A program made the position numbers and the translations under genes. From Candidatus Kerfeldbacteria bacterium CG_4_10_14_0_8_um_filter_42_10 (GTDB taxonomy: Bacteria > Patescibacteriota > Patescibacteriia > UM-FILTER-42-10): 38,395 nt of DNA. How positions within the stretch are numbered: the stretch's first letter is position 1; each line of letters begins with the position of its first letter. The stretch spans positions 1 to 38,395 of the forward strand of contig PFMD01000028.1 of the NCBI GenBank assembly GCA_002784945.1. Reading direction: 5' to 3'. The notes under the pieces are model-generated. The model had not been told where the DNA came from and searched no databases. It saw only the letters and a list, made by a program, of their open reading frames with translations. Below, in pieces: positions 1 through 7,616 of this stretch.

Positions 1-77
1 TTTATTTCACCCAATGATTACTTAATTAAAACGTTAAAGCCTGTTCCAACTTGTTAAGATTACCCTCAATCATGGCC

Positions 78-106
78 TTGACAAAAATATCCTTTTGATG
101 TATTAT
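78..106 (+). promoter_or_regulatory. Sigma70-type promoter for the first gene
   Basis: TTGACA at 78-83 and TATTAT at 101-106 are separated by 17 nt, the ideal spacing. Transcription would start near 113, about 40 nt before the chosen start codon. The promoter, ribosome site and downstream terminator together make a self-contained unit. Confidence 0.75.
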
Positions 107-152
107 GACTGGAAAAACAAAAATCGCTCTAGTCTAAATTGTGAGGCAAGTC

Positions 153-581
153 ATGAAAAAAGGTACCGCAATACCAGCACAAACAGTTGACATCGAGGTC
201 TCGGTTGTTCTTTTTCCCACGACCTATGACCTCGAAAAACTCCCGCCTGGCTTCAAATGCGAAAAGGATGTGACAGGAGTCAGACTAGGCTACTCCATTG
301 GTCCGTTTGAATTTCCTGAACTCACCGAGGATGATTCGCAACCCGGCGACGGAGTCCGGCACCATCTGAAGCCTGGCGTTTGGGATGAGAAGCTGAAACC
401 GGTTTGGCTAAACGCATATGCCGACGCCAAGCGGAAAGCCTCGGAACTCGCCCCCGCCTTTCAAGGATGGAGTATATCCAGTATCTCACTCTCGGTCCAG
501 GGGAATTTATCAGCGATCGTGGCTGCATCCACGTTCGATTCCCAACACATGGGAGAGAAGTTCCCAATCATCAATTTTTAG
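153..581 (+). CDS. Hypothetical protein, 142 aa
   Basis: I do not recognise this protein. The ATG at 153 is preferred over an upstream in-frame GTG at 141 because GAGG at 143-146 sits 6 nt before the ATG and would lie inside the longer reading frame. The product is soluble-looking, with no signal peptide or membrane segment. The middle is rich in acidic residues, proline and glycine, and a serine/alanine-rich C-terminal stretch is predicted to form beta strands. It stands alone: promoter at 78-106, intrinsic terminator at 613-653, and the next gene (guaA) convergent with it. The third-codon G+C is a little higher than in most neighbours, so recent acquisition is possible but not shown. That it is a gene is supported by the complete transcription and translation signals. 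Its function is unknown. Confidence 0.65.
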   Translation: MKKGTAIPAQTVDIEVSVVLFPTTYDLEKLPPGFKCEKDVTGVRLGYSIGPFEFPELTEDDSQPGDGVRHHLKPGVWDEKLKPVWLNAYADAKRKASELAPAFQGWSISSISLSVQGNLSAIVAASTFDSQHMGEKFPIINF

Positions 582-612
582 CCTCGTGTTTCAAGGCTAC
601 CTGTTCTTAACT

Positions 613-653
613 CCGGATGTCAGCTTAATCGAGTCGGCATCCGGTATTTTATT
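613..653 (+). terminator. Intrinsic terminator of the 142-aa protein gene
   Basis: CCGGATGTC (613-621) pairs with GGCATCCGG (636-644), with one G-U pair, and is followed by a T-rich tail (645-653). It lies about 30 nt after the stop codon. Confidence 0.75.
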
Positions 654-661
654 TAGCAGGA

Positions 662-776
662 GTTAGCTTGTAGCTTTTTAGCTTATTAGCAGGCTTCGTT
701 GTTCTATTATTTCATGGCTTTTATTTCAACAATGAAGTAATGAACATCTAAAAAAAGCTACCACCTACAAGCTAAC
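662..776. repeat. AGCTTATT-type low-complexity inverted repeat
   Basis: The left arm (662-690: GTTAGCTTGTAGC..., then AGCTTATTAGC) and the right arm (749-776) are imperfect reverse complements with an AT-rich 60-nt loop. The words are the same as in the tracts at 2755-2830 and 26944-26970. It lies between the convergent ends of the first gene and guaA and could mark the end of both transcripts. No gene is visible here. Confidence 0.5.
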
Positions 777-777
777 C

Positions 778-2586
778 TCACTCCCATTCAATTGTCGCGG
801 GAGGTTTATTCGTAACGTCATAGAAAACCGCGTCAATTTCTTTTAGCTTCATTATTTTATTGGCCATTGCTTTGACATGTTTTAGCGGAAGCCTGGTAAA
901 ATTGGCGGTCATGGCTTCGGTGGAATTTATTGGGCGCAGGACAATGGATTCTCCTCCCCCAAAAGACAGCGGAATTAATACTACGGGAAACTGCCAAATC
1001 GATTCATAGAGCTTATTTTTACGGAGATAATCATTTACCAGAGCATCCGCTTCTCTTAACAAGTCCAATCGCATTTTGGTTAAATATGATTTTTTCAGGC
1101 GGAATTTTGAAATAGCGGTTTTGGTTAATAACCAGATGACCCGGTTAATCTCCCTGATATTATTGGTTATGTCGGTAGATGCTTTTTCTAAAGTTTTAAA
1201 ATTTGTATTTCCCGCCAAAACGCACGGGTGAGCATAGGTTCGCGAATCGCCTTGCACTCCTACTGATTTTATAGGAAGAATTTTAACTTTAAGCTTATAT
1301 TGCCGGGCAATCCCGTTGATTTTCCCTAACGGCTTGGGACCAATAGGATATTCCTTGTCGGCGCAAAGGCAGCGAATGCCTAAGCCCGGCCCAGGAAAGG
1401 GATGGCGATAAACCAAATTATGCGGCAAGCCCAGCATCTCCCCGACCTGCCTGACTTCATCTTTGTACAGTTCTTTTATCGGCTCAATAATTTTCCCCTG
1501 GTTAATCATCTTTTGGACGGCTTCTACCCGATTATGATGAGTTTTAATTACCGCGGCATGCTTGGTTCCACCGGTCTCGATAGTATCTGGGTAGATTGTC
1601 CCCTGCCCTAAAATCCATTCTTTTGGATTCAACCTTAACTTTTTCGTTTCCTGATCTTGGACCGTAATAAATTTCTGGCCAATGATTTTTCTTTTATTTT
1701 CCGGATCAAAAACTCCCGTTAATGAATTTAAAAATTCTTCCGAAGCGTTAATCCTATGAAAATTGGTGAAACCGTTCTTCCTAAAAACAGATTCGATTTC
1801 TTTTTGTTCGTTCTGGCGCATTAAACCGTTGTCGATATTCAGGCCATAGACTCGGCTCGGCCCTAAAGCCTTATTTAATAAGGCGAAACAAACGGTGGAA
1901 TCAACGCCGCCGGAAACCAAAAGAAAAACTTTTTTGCCTTTTAGCCGCTCTTTGATTTTTTTGGTTTCTTGGGTAATAAACGTTTTCATATCCCAGTTTT
2001 TTCCGGCTCGGCATACCTTATAGATAAAATTGTCCAGAATTTTCATTCCGCTTGAGGTATGAGTAACTTCGGGATGAAATTGCAAACCAAAGATATTCCT
2101 TTGGTAATCGGCCACGGCGGCAGTGGGACAATCAACGGTAGTAGCAATTATCTCAAAACCAGGCGCCAGTTTGGAAACATAATCGCCGTGGCTCATCCAT
2201 ACCGTTTCCTGATCCGAAAGACCGCTGAATATCCCCTTCTTCTGCTTAAGATAAACGATTGCTTTGCCGTACTCTTTGGTTTTTCCTCGGGAAACTTTGC
2301 CGCCTAAAATATGACTGATCAACTGGTGGCCATAGCAAATTCCTAAAACAGGCGTTCCTAATTTAAAAACGCCGGAATGACATTTCAAAGAGTCATCCTC
2401 GGAAATATTTTGAGGACCGCCTGAAATGATTATTCCCTTAAATCCTTTTAATTGCCGAGGAGCAACGTCATTCGGCAGAATTTCGGAATAAACTCCCAAG
2501 CGCCGGATCCGATTAGCAATCAGATGAGCGTACTGACCGCCGAAGTCTAGGACGGCGATTTTGTTTTCATTGTTCCATTTTTTCAT
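778..2586 (-). CDS. guaA: GMP synthase (glutamine-hydrolysing), long form
   Basis: Converts XMP to GMP using ATP and glutamine, the last step of guanine nucleotide synthesis. The N-terminal class I amidotransferase has GICYGHQ (nucleophile C84) and FHPE (H171). The ATP-pyrophosphatase P-loop SGGVDS lies at about 225-230. The C-terminal dimerisation domain ends in KPPATIEWE, as in other GuaA proteins. At 602 aa it is some 75-90 residues longer than the usual bacterial enzyme (~525). The extra length lies after PFPGPGLGIR: a segment with KSVGVQGDSRTY is followed by a second unit leading to FGGGESIVLRPI. This resembles the enlarged dimerisation region of eukaryotic GMP synthetases. The start at 2586 is chosen because GAGGAAAC directly precedes it; an upstream in-frame ATG at 2610 has no such site. 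Divergent from guaB, which makes its substrate. Confidence 0.96.
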   Translation of the reverse strand: MKKWNNENKIAVLDFGGQYAHLIANRIRRLGVYSEILPNDVAPRQLKGFKGIIISGGPQNISEDDSLKCHSGVFKLGTPVLGICYGHQLISHILGGKVSRGKTKEYGKAIVYLKQKKGIFSGLSDQETVWMSHGDYVSKLAPGFEIIATTVDCPTAAVADYQRNIFGLQFHPEVTHTSSGMKILDNFIYKVCRAGKNWDMKTFITQETKKIKERLKGKKVFLLVSGGVDSTVCFALLNKALGPSRVYGLNIDNGLMRQNEQKEIESVFRKNGFTNFHRINASEEFLNSLTGVFDPENKRKIIGQKFITVQDQETKKLRLNPKEWILGQGTIYPDTIETGGTKHAAVIKTHHNRVEAVQKMINQGKIIEPIKELYKDEVRQVGEMLGLPHNLVYRHPFPGPGLGIRCLCADKEYPIGPKPLGKINGIARQYKLKVKILPIKSVGVQGDSRTYAHPCVLAGNTNFKTLEKASTDITNNIREINRVIWLLTKTAISKFRLKKSYLTKMRLDLLREADALVNDYLRKNKLYESIWQFPVVLIPLSFGGGESIVLRPINSTEAMTANFTRLPLKHVKAMANKIMKLKEIDAVFYDVTNKPPATIEWE

Positions 2587-2625
2587 AGTTTCCTCGCTTC
2601 CTTGTTTCACGGTTTCATGGTTTTT

Positions 2626-2709
2626 ATATTGTTGTATTGTTTTATTGTTGTATTGTTTTGGATATTAATAACAATTTAACCATATAACAATATAGCAATA
2701 CAACAATAA
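2626..2709. repeat. TTGTTNTA/TANAACAA octamer tract forming a long hairpin
   Basis: The left arm (2626-2660) repeats TTGTTGTA and TTGTTTTA. The right arm (2668-2709) repeats ATATAACA, ATATAGCA and ATACAACA. Both arms have a period of 8 and are approximate reverse complements. It sits in the guaA/guaB divergent spacer. Similar tracts occur at 26874-26940 and 28413-28496. Confidence 0.6.
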
Positions 2710-2713
2710 ATGC

Positions 2714-2742
2714 TTGATATAATTCTAAATTATCTTTACAAT
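2714..2742 (+). promoter_or_regulatory. guaB promoter
   Basis: TTGATA (2714-2719) and TACAAT (2737-2742) are 17 nt apart. The predicted start near 2749 gives a ~90-nt leader that contains the octamer tract at 2755-2830. Confidence 0.65.
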
Positions 2743-2754
2743 AAAGACAATAAG

Positions 2755-2830
2755 ATTAGCTTATTAGCTTATTAGCTTATTAGGTTATAAATTATTAGCG
2801 TTCTAAAAAGCTAAAAAGCTAAAAAGCTAA
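2755..2830. repeat. AGCTTATT / CTAAAAAG octamer tract in the guaB leader
   Basis: Three to four copies of AGCTTATT (2757-2784) are followed by three copies of CTAAAAAG (2803-2830). The AGCT words of the two halves can pair, so the guaB leader could fold into an AT-rich stem ending about 10 nt before the guaB ATG. No good Shine-Dalgarno site separates the tract from the start codon. Confidence 0.6.
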
Positions 2831-2840
2831 TTCCTAAAAA

Positions 2841-4313
2841 ATGTTTACCCAATTCGAAGAAACCCTAACCTTTGACGACGTCCTTTTGGTTCCCATGAAA
2901 TCGGCTGTTCTTCCTAAAGAAACTGAGATTAGCACCCGTCTCACGAAAAAAATTTCCTTGAAAATTCCCTTGCTTTCTTCTCCCATGGACACGGTTACCG
3001 AATGCAAAATGGCCATCGCTTTGGCTTTACAAGGGGGAATCGGAATAATTCATAAAAACCTTACTCCCGAAAATCAGGCGAAGGAAGTAACTTACGTAAA
3101 GCGTTTTGAAAACGGATTTATTGAAAATCCGGTCACTTTGCAGCCGGAGGACAAAATTTCCGAAGTGGCCGAAATTAAAAACACCAAGGGCTACAAGAAA
3201 ATTCCAATAGTCGACGGAAAGAACAAACTGGTCGGTTTAATCACCGAGTTGGATTACTTTCTGCCGGAAGATGAAAAGCTGCCCGTTAAGTTCCGAATGA
3301 AACCGATAGAAAAAACGGTAGTCGGCCGGCAAGGCATTACTTTGAAGCGCGCCAATATCATAATTCGCGATAACAACCTTTCCGTTCTGCCGATCGTTGA
3401 TAAAACCGGCCGATTAGTCAGTATGGTTACCAGAAGCGATTTGGAAAAAAATGAGTTGTACCCCAACGCCTGCAAGGATGAAAAAAAACAATTGAGAGTG
3501 GGCGCGGCCATTGCCGTCGGTAACGAAGCCCTAGAACGGGCGCGCTTGCTCACCGGAGCGGGCGCCGACGTTCTGGTAATCGACACCGCCCACGGCCATT
3601 CCCAAGGAGTGTTGGATACGCTGCGCGCTTTAAAAAAAGATCGCCTTTTTTCCAAGATTGAAATAATTGTCGGCAACGTCGCCACGGAAGAAGGGACGCG
3701 CGACTTGATTAGGGCCGGCGCCGATGCCATTAAGGTGGGGGTCGGGTCAGGCTCTATTTGTACCACCAGAATAATCGCCGGTGTGGGCGTTCCCCAGATA
3801 AGCGCCATTAAAGCGGCGGTTAAAGGAAGAGGAAAAAACAATGTACCGATAATCTCGGATGGCGGCGTCAGATACTCCGGCGACATTGTTAAGGCATTGG
3901 CCGCCGGCGCTGATTCCGTTATGATTGGCGGTCTGTTTGCCGGCTGCGACGAAACGCCGGGCCGCGTCGAATACGAAGGCGGCCGAATGTATAAGAGCTA
4001 CCGCGGTATGGGCTCGCTAGAAGCCATGACTCACGGTTCTAAAGACCGTTACGGCCAAGCCGACCAAAAAGATGCGACCAAGCTGGTTCCAGAAGGAATT
4101 ACCGGCAAAGTCCTTTATAAAGGGCATCTCGCCGATTATGTCTATCAAATTATTGGCGGCCTGCGCTCCGGAATGGGATACTTAGGAGCAGCCACAATCA
4201 AAGAATTGCAGCAGAAGGCCCACTTTATTAAAATCAGCAACGCCGGCTTGAAGGAAAGCCACCCCCATGATATTTCCATTGTAAAGCATCCGCCGAATTA
4301 TCCCGTTGATTAA
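2841..4313 (+). CDS. guaB: Inosine-5'-monophosphate dehydrogenase
   Basis: Oxidises IMP to XMP with NAD+, the committed step to GMP. The 490-aa length is normal. The N-terminal barrel segment (FDDVLLVP, then SSPMDTVTE) is followed by a pair of CBS domains at about 95-205, which act as a nucleotide-sensing regulatory module in this family. The catalytic loop GSGSICTTR has the nucleophile C307. The phosphate-binding DGGVRYSGDI and the flap region with YRGMGS follow. All key residues are intact. The ATG is the only sensible start, since FTQFEETLTFDDVLL is the usual N-terminus. It is divergent from guaA, so both steps from IMP to GMP flank one spacer. Its leader contains the repeat tract at 2755-2830, and it ends in the nested palindrome at 4312-4444. 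Confidence 0.98.
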   Translation: MFTQFEETLTFDDVLLVPMKSAVLPKETEISTRLTKKISLKIPLLSSPMDTVTECKMAIALALQGGIGIIHKNLTPENQAKEVTYVKRFENGFIENPVTLQPEDKISEVAEIKNTKGYKKIPIVDGKNKLVGLITELDYFLPEDEKLPVKFRMKPIEKTVVGRQGITLKRANIIIRDNNLSVLPIVDKTGRLVSMVTRSDLEKNELYPNACKDEKKQLRVGAAIAVGNEALERARLLTGAGADVLVIDTAHGHSQGVLDTLRALKKDRLFSKIEIIVGNVATEEGTRDLIRAGADAIKVGVGSGSICTTRIIAGVGVPQISAIKAAVKGRGKNNVPIISDGGVRYSGDIVKALAAGADSVMIGGLFAGCDETPGRVEYEGGRMYKSYRGMGSLEAMTHGSKDRYGQADQKDATKLVPEGITGKVLYKGHLADYVYQIIGGLRSGMGYLGAATIKELQQKAHFIKISNAGLKESHPHDISIVKHPPNYPVD

Positions 4314-4444
4314 AAAACAGAAGGGTATTAGCGTCATTCTGACCCGAGTATGCGAGGGGAAGAATCCCGTTGATAATACAACGGGATCCCTCGTCCCGCG
4401 TAACGGGACTTAGGATGACGGCGTTTTCACCCTTCTGTTTTTTT
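4312..4444. terminator. Large nested palindrome, bidirectional terminator
   Basis: Outer arms AAAAAACAGAAGGG (4312-4325) and CCCTTCTGTTTTTT (4430-4443) are exact reverse complements. Inside, CGTCAT pairs with ATGACG and CGAGGG with CCCTCG. At the tip, ATCCCGTTG (4363-4371) pairs with CAACGGGAT around ATAATA. It separates convergent guaB and the amidohydrolase and ends in T runs on both strands. The inner words (GTCATTCTGA...GAAGAATCCCG) recur in part at 5910-5925 and 14519-14537, which suggests a dispersed element whose ends act as a terminator. Confidence 0.75.
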
Positions 4445-4446
4445 GT

Positions 4447-5880
4447 TTATCGCTTTCTCAATTTAATATGCGCTTCTTGAAGTTGGAGCAATAGCTCGCT
4501 TTCATCGATTAAATTATTCATTCGATTGGAAATAACAAAATCACCGTTAATCATCAAATCGCGGACATTCCTACCGCCATGGGTAATCATATTGCTCACT
4601 AAAGTCAGCGGCTGATCCGGATCGTATGGCAAAAAACCGCGATCTTTTAATTTCCAGAAGGCTAGATCCGCTCTGAACCCTGGAATAATTTTTCCGGTTT
4701 TTGGCAACCCGATAATTTTGGCGCCTTGGCCGGTTATCATATTGAAAAGATCTTCGTAGGGCACGATTCTTTTTTCCTGGTGCATGGTTTTAGTCTGGAG
4801 CGCCTCCGTTAATAAATCCAGTCTGCTTTTACTGACCACGCTGTCGGTACCTAAAGCAATGCGGTCCGTTGCCTTGAGCTCATGAAAAAGCGGATAGTTG
4901 AAATGCCCGCTTTTATGCAGAAGATTGGAGGTAGGCAGATGAATCACGCCGGCCTTTCTTTTTTTTATGAGCAGAATTTCTCTTTTGGTCAAATGGATGG
5001 CGTGCGATAAAAGAGTCAAATGATTCAATAATCCGTATTTTTCTAGAACCAGAACGGGCAAATCATGATGCCTTTCGTAACAACGTTCGTTCGATTCTTT
5101 GGTTTCGGCCAGATGGAGAGTAAACAAAGCGCGGTATTTTTTTTGCAGCTGGGCGATTCTTTTTAAAACCGAGGGTGATGCTTTGGCTAATTCGTGAATC
5201 GCCATGGCCGGCTGGGTATAACAATGATTTTTGTTTTTTAAATATTTTTCCACTAACGCCGGCGAGTTTTGCGGATGGGAATTACTGACCGCGCTTAAAG
5301 CATTTATGACATTCTGTTTGGTCGCTTGGGCGGCCTGATCAATCGGTTCAAAAACTCCGTAATGGCTTAATGTAGTAGTGATTCCCGAGCGCTGCTGTTC
5401 GGTAAAATCTCCTAGTGCTCCTAGTAAAAAATCCTCTTCCTTCATTTTTCCTTCCAGCTGAGCCATTCCTTTTAAGGTTTCGTCCAGATTGTCTTCGGAA
5501 AACGTCAAAGTTGATCTTAAAAGATACATGGGCGGATGAGCATGCGTATTGACAAAGCCAGGAGTCACGACAATACCGCCCCTAAGTTCGGCATCATAAA
5601 TCAAATCAATTTTCTTAAGCAGAGCGCCCGAAAACTTTTGGGAATCGAAAATCTCGCTGATTATGCCATCTTGAATTAAAATGGATTTCCCCTTAAGCAC
5701 CTGCAGCTTGTCTTTCCCGTCGATAGTTATCAAAAAAGGAATACCGTGAATCAGAATTTTTTTAGGCATCCCTTCTCTTAAAATTGAATAGCGGCTTTTG
5801 TTTTCCCAGCGCTTGACGAACAAACCGTCTTTATGGCGATTTTTGACCTTATCGAGGATTTCGGAAAAGCCGGAATTCAT
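4447..5880 (-). CDS. Amidohydrolase-superfamily deaminase (MTA/SAH or guanine deaminase-like)
   Basis: A metal-dependent hydrolase of the TIM-barrel Amidohydro_1 type. Metal-ligand motifs appear in order: NTHAHPPM (HxH), HLAET, SHAIHL, then HLPTSNLL and LGTDSVVSK with the catalytic Asp. This order matches the 5-methylthioadenosine/S-adenosylhomocysteine deaminase, chlorohydrolase and guanine deaminase branch. The substrate cannot be read from sequence. Proximity to guaA/guaB makes a purine base or nucleoside plausible, as inference only. The 477-aa frame begins at 5880. A second start at 5769 (MPKKILIHG) gives 440 aa, closer to family length, because relatives begin at that strand; neither start has a well-spaced ribosome site. 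Convergent with guaB; queG lies upstream on the same strand across about 120 nt. Confidence 0.82.
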   Translation of the reverse strand: MNSGFSEILDKVKNRHKDGLFVKRWENKSRYSILREGMPKKILIHGIPFLITIDGKDKLQVLKGKSILIQDGIISEIFDSQKFSGALLKKIDLIYDAELRGGIVVTPGFVNTHAHPPMYLLRSTLTFSEDNLDETLKGMAQLEGKMKEEDFLLGALGDFTEQQRSGITTTLSHYGVFEPIDQAAQATKQNVINALSAVSNSHPQNSPALVEKYLKNKNHCYTQPAMAIHELAKASPSVLKRIAQLQKKYRALFTLHLAETKESNERCYERHHDLPVLVLEKYGLLNHLTLLSHAIHLTKREILLIKKRKAGVIHLPTSNLLHKSGHFNYPLFHELKATDRIALGTDSVVSKSRLDLLTEALQTKTMHQEKRIVPYEDLFNMITGQGAKIIGLPKTGKIIPGFRADLAFWKLKDRGFLPYDPDQPLTLVSNMITHGGRNVRDLMINGDFVISNRMNNLIDESELLLQLQEAHIKLRKR

Positions 5881-5974
5881 GAGATTGTTGAAATAATTTT
5901 AAAACGCTCTCATCCCGAGCAAAGCGAAGGATTTAATTTAACTAACTTTAGAGACCCCTCATTTCATTCAGGGT

Positions 5975-6000
5975 GAAATTGTTGAATTATCAACAATTTC
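5975..6000. repeat. Perfect 11-bp hairpin after queG
   Basis: GAAATTGTTGA (5975-5985) and TCAACAATTTC (5990-6000) form an 11-bp stem with loop ATTA, just after the queG stop on the reverse strand. There is no U tract, so it may be a processing or stability element rather than a terminator. Next to it, 5910-5925 carries a fragment like CCCGAGCAAAGCGAAGGAT. Confidence 0.5.
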
Positions 6001-6001
6001 A

Positions 6002-7057
6002 TTATAGCAGGATTTGTTTTTTTGCCCAAAGGGCGTGGGATTTTATTATAGGATCAGAATTATTCAGCAAACACTCAACTCCCTTCAAGGCCGGCTTGCT
6101 GCCCCAGTTTCCTAACGCTATCGCTACATTACGCATAAAGCCGCCGTACTTTGCCCGAAGCATTGGTTTTCCCCGGAACCGCTCTTGGAATTCAACTTCT
6201 GACAATTTAGCCAGTTCTAAAAGCGACGGAGCAATTTGATCTTCAAGTAGGTGAGGATACATATCCTTACCTACGGTTCCAAAAAACAATGCTGGTTCCG
6301 CTTTACTGTTCCAGGGACAAACTTCTTGGCAGATATCGCAGCCGAAAATCCTATTTTTCATCAGGGGCCGGAATTTTTCCGGAATCTCCCCTTTTAATTC
6401 AATGGTTAAATAGGAAAGGCATTTGCGGGCATCCAGCAATTTTTTATCTACCAGCGCTTTGGTCGGGCAGCGATCCAGGCACCGCTGGCAGGTGCCGCAT
6501 GACCCCACAATTTTTGGTGAATAGGACGGCAAAGCAACATCTAAAAATATTTCTCCCAAAAAAAGGTAGGAGCCCAGTTGGTAATTTATTAAATTAGTGT
6601 TATTGCCGATAAATCCCAATCCGGCGCGGTAAGCCAGTTCCCTTTCTAAAATAGGGCCGGTATCAACATAAGATTTAGAATTGACTTTTTGCTTCAAAAT
6701 TCCGGAAAGCTGGCCGGCAAATTCTTCCAGTTTTTTCACAACCAGTTTGTGGTAATCCTCATGCCAGGCATAGCGGGCAATGATTCCGCGCGAAGGATCG
6801 TTTTTGATTTCATCGGGCAAATCCTGCAAGTAGTAGTTGATTCCAGCCAAAATAACGGACTTTGCTTCAGGAAATATTTCTAGAGGATTAAGTCTTTTTT
6901 CTTTACCCTGCCTGATCCAATCCATTTCTCCGGCATAGCCACGCTTGAGCCATGCATTCAGATTTTTGGCATACTTACTTGATTCAACTGGAATAATCCC
7001 GATTAAATCAAAACCTAGCTGTTTTTGCAGTTCGATTATCTCATTCGTTAAAGCCAT
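6002..7057 (-). CDS. queG: Epoxyqueuosine reductase
   Basis: Reduces epoxyqueuosine to queuosine at the wobble base of GUN-anticodon tRNAs; the family uses cobalamin and two [4Fe-4S] clusters. The cluster motifs are clear: CGTCQRCLDRCP, then a lone C in DARKCLSYL, then CDICQEVCPWN. The N-terminal cobalamin-binding half has FIGNNTNLI and a conserved YVDTGPILER segment. A short HEAT-like tail (about 40 aa, with ALGNWGSKPAL) closes the protein. Length is 351 aa from the ATG at 7057, typical of QueG. This start is preferred to an in-frame ATG at 7093 because a promoter at 7064-7093 would fall inside the longer frame. No cobalamin synthesis genes are seen here, so the cofactor is presumably scavenged. 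Confidence 0.95.
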   Translation of the reverse strand: MALTNEIIELQKQLGFDLIGIIPVESSKYAKNLNAWLKRGYAGEMDWIRQGKEKRLNPLEIFPEAKSVILAGINYYLQDLPDEIKNDPSRGIIARYAWHEDYHKLVVKKLEEFAGQLSGILKQKVNSKSYVDTGPILERELAYRAGLGFIGNNTNLINYQLGSYLFLGEIFLDVALPSYSPKIVGSCGTCQRCLDRCPTKALVDKKLLDARKCLSYLTIELKGEIPEKFRPLMKNRIFGCDICQEVCPWNSKAEPALFFGTVGKDMYPHLLEDQIAPSLLELAKLSEVEFQERFRGKPMLRAKYGGFMRNVAIALGNWGSKPALKGVECLLNNSDPIIKSHALWAKKQILL

Positions 7058-7063
7058 AATGTC

Positions 7064-7093
7064 ATTGTAGCAAAGCTGGGGGTTAAAATTCAA
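7064..7093 (-). promoter_or_regulatory. queG promoter, apparently leaderless
   Basis: On the reverse strand TTGAAT (7093-7088) and TACAAT (7069-7064) are 18 nt apart. The expected start point falls at or next to the ATG at 7057, and no Shine-Dalgarno site is present. A leaderless mRNA is inferred. Confidence 0.6.
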
Positions 7094-7316
7094 AAAGCAA
7101 AAGTCAAAAGTTCAAATCAAAATTTAAAATTATAAAATAAAAGTAGACTTTTTACTTATTACTCGCAATGCGGTCCTTTTAGGATCGCTAAGGAAAATCC
7201 TTCGGTTTATGTGAGAATAAAAAAAAGTTCCCCGCCTTGATATGATCAAAGCAAAATGGCGGGGAACCCCGGACACGCCTATGCCAGCGCGATCTACTGC
7301 AACCAAAGGAGGTATG
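7094..7316. other. Intergenic stretch with A-rich tract
   Basis: 7086-7140 is an A-rich tract built of words such as CAAAAG, CAAAAGT and CAAATC with a 7-8 nt rhythm. 7160-7215 holds short inverted words (GGATCGCTAAGG, AATCCTTCGG) but no reading frame. The hairpin at 7227-7267 follows. I see no gene. Confidence 0.4.
7219..7267 (-). terminator. Strong reverse-strand hairpin with U tract
   Basis: GTTCCCCGCC (7227-7236) and GGCGGGGAAC (7258-7267) form a 10-bp G+C-rich stem. On the reverse strand it is followed by eight T residues (7226-7219). This implies a reverse-strand transcript arriving from above 7270, for which I see no convincing gene apart from a weak 88-codon frame at 7321-7587. Confidence 0.6.
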
Positions 7317-7317
7317 T

Positions 7318-7503
7318 GTGCTATTCTTCGTCACTGAACTGCTCTTCTGCTTGCAAATGCCGATCTCTCAAAGAGACCTGAACTACTGCCCAAGAAAGGC
7401 CGCGCTGGACTTCGGCAGCCCTTTCGTGTCCAATAAAGGACTGCGTTTGGTTTACCCTTCGGCGGACAATAGGCAAGAATCCCGGATTGATCAGCAAGAA
7501 TAG
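7318..7503 (+). CDS. Possible small protein, 61 aa, GTG start
   Basis: A full AAAGGAGGT ribosome site (7305-7313) is well placed for the GTG at 7318. The ATG at 7314 is too close and would read only MCAILRH before a stop. The predicted peptide starts with a hydrophobic stretch (LFFVTELLFCL) followed by a polar C-terminal part. I do not recognise it. The same DNA carries an 88-codon frame on the other strand (7587 to 7321), which is better matched to the terminator at 7219-7267 but lacks a ribosome site. Only one of the two can be the main gene. No promoter is convincing for either. It is included because the ribosome site is so strong. Confidence 0.25.
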   Translation: MLFFVTELLFCLQMPISQRDLNYCPRKAALDFGSPFVSNKGLRLVYPSADNRQESRIDQQE

Positions 7504-7616
7504 AATATCTCGAAATTTTTCCCTTGTCAACAAATAGGTAACCCCATGGCTCCGCGGGCGCGGCGTTGCCTGCGGGATCAATAGCATTTAATAGGCCAAA
7601 CGAATTGGGGATAAAA

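Noticed and set aside
2755-2830. Possible CRISPR-like repeat array
   Set aside because: Units are 8 nt with no spacers, and both halves are mutual complements; this is a low-complexity tract, not a CRISPR.
3254-3886. 210-codon reverse frame inside guaB
   Set aside because: Serine/leucine-rich shadow of the guaB coding strand; guaB is unambiguous.
7321-7587. 88-codon reverse frame
   Set aside because: Arg-rich, no ribosome site and no recognisable motif. Not listed as a gene, although the hairpin at 7219-7267 would suit a transcript from it.
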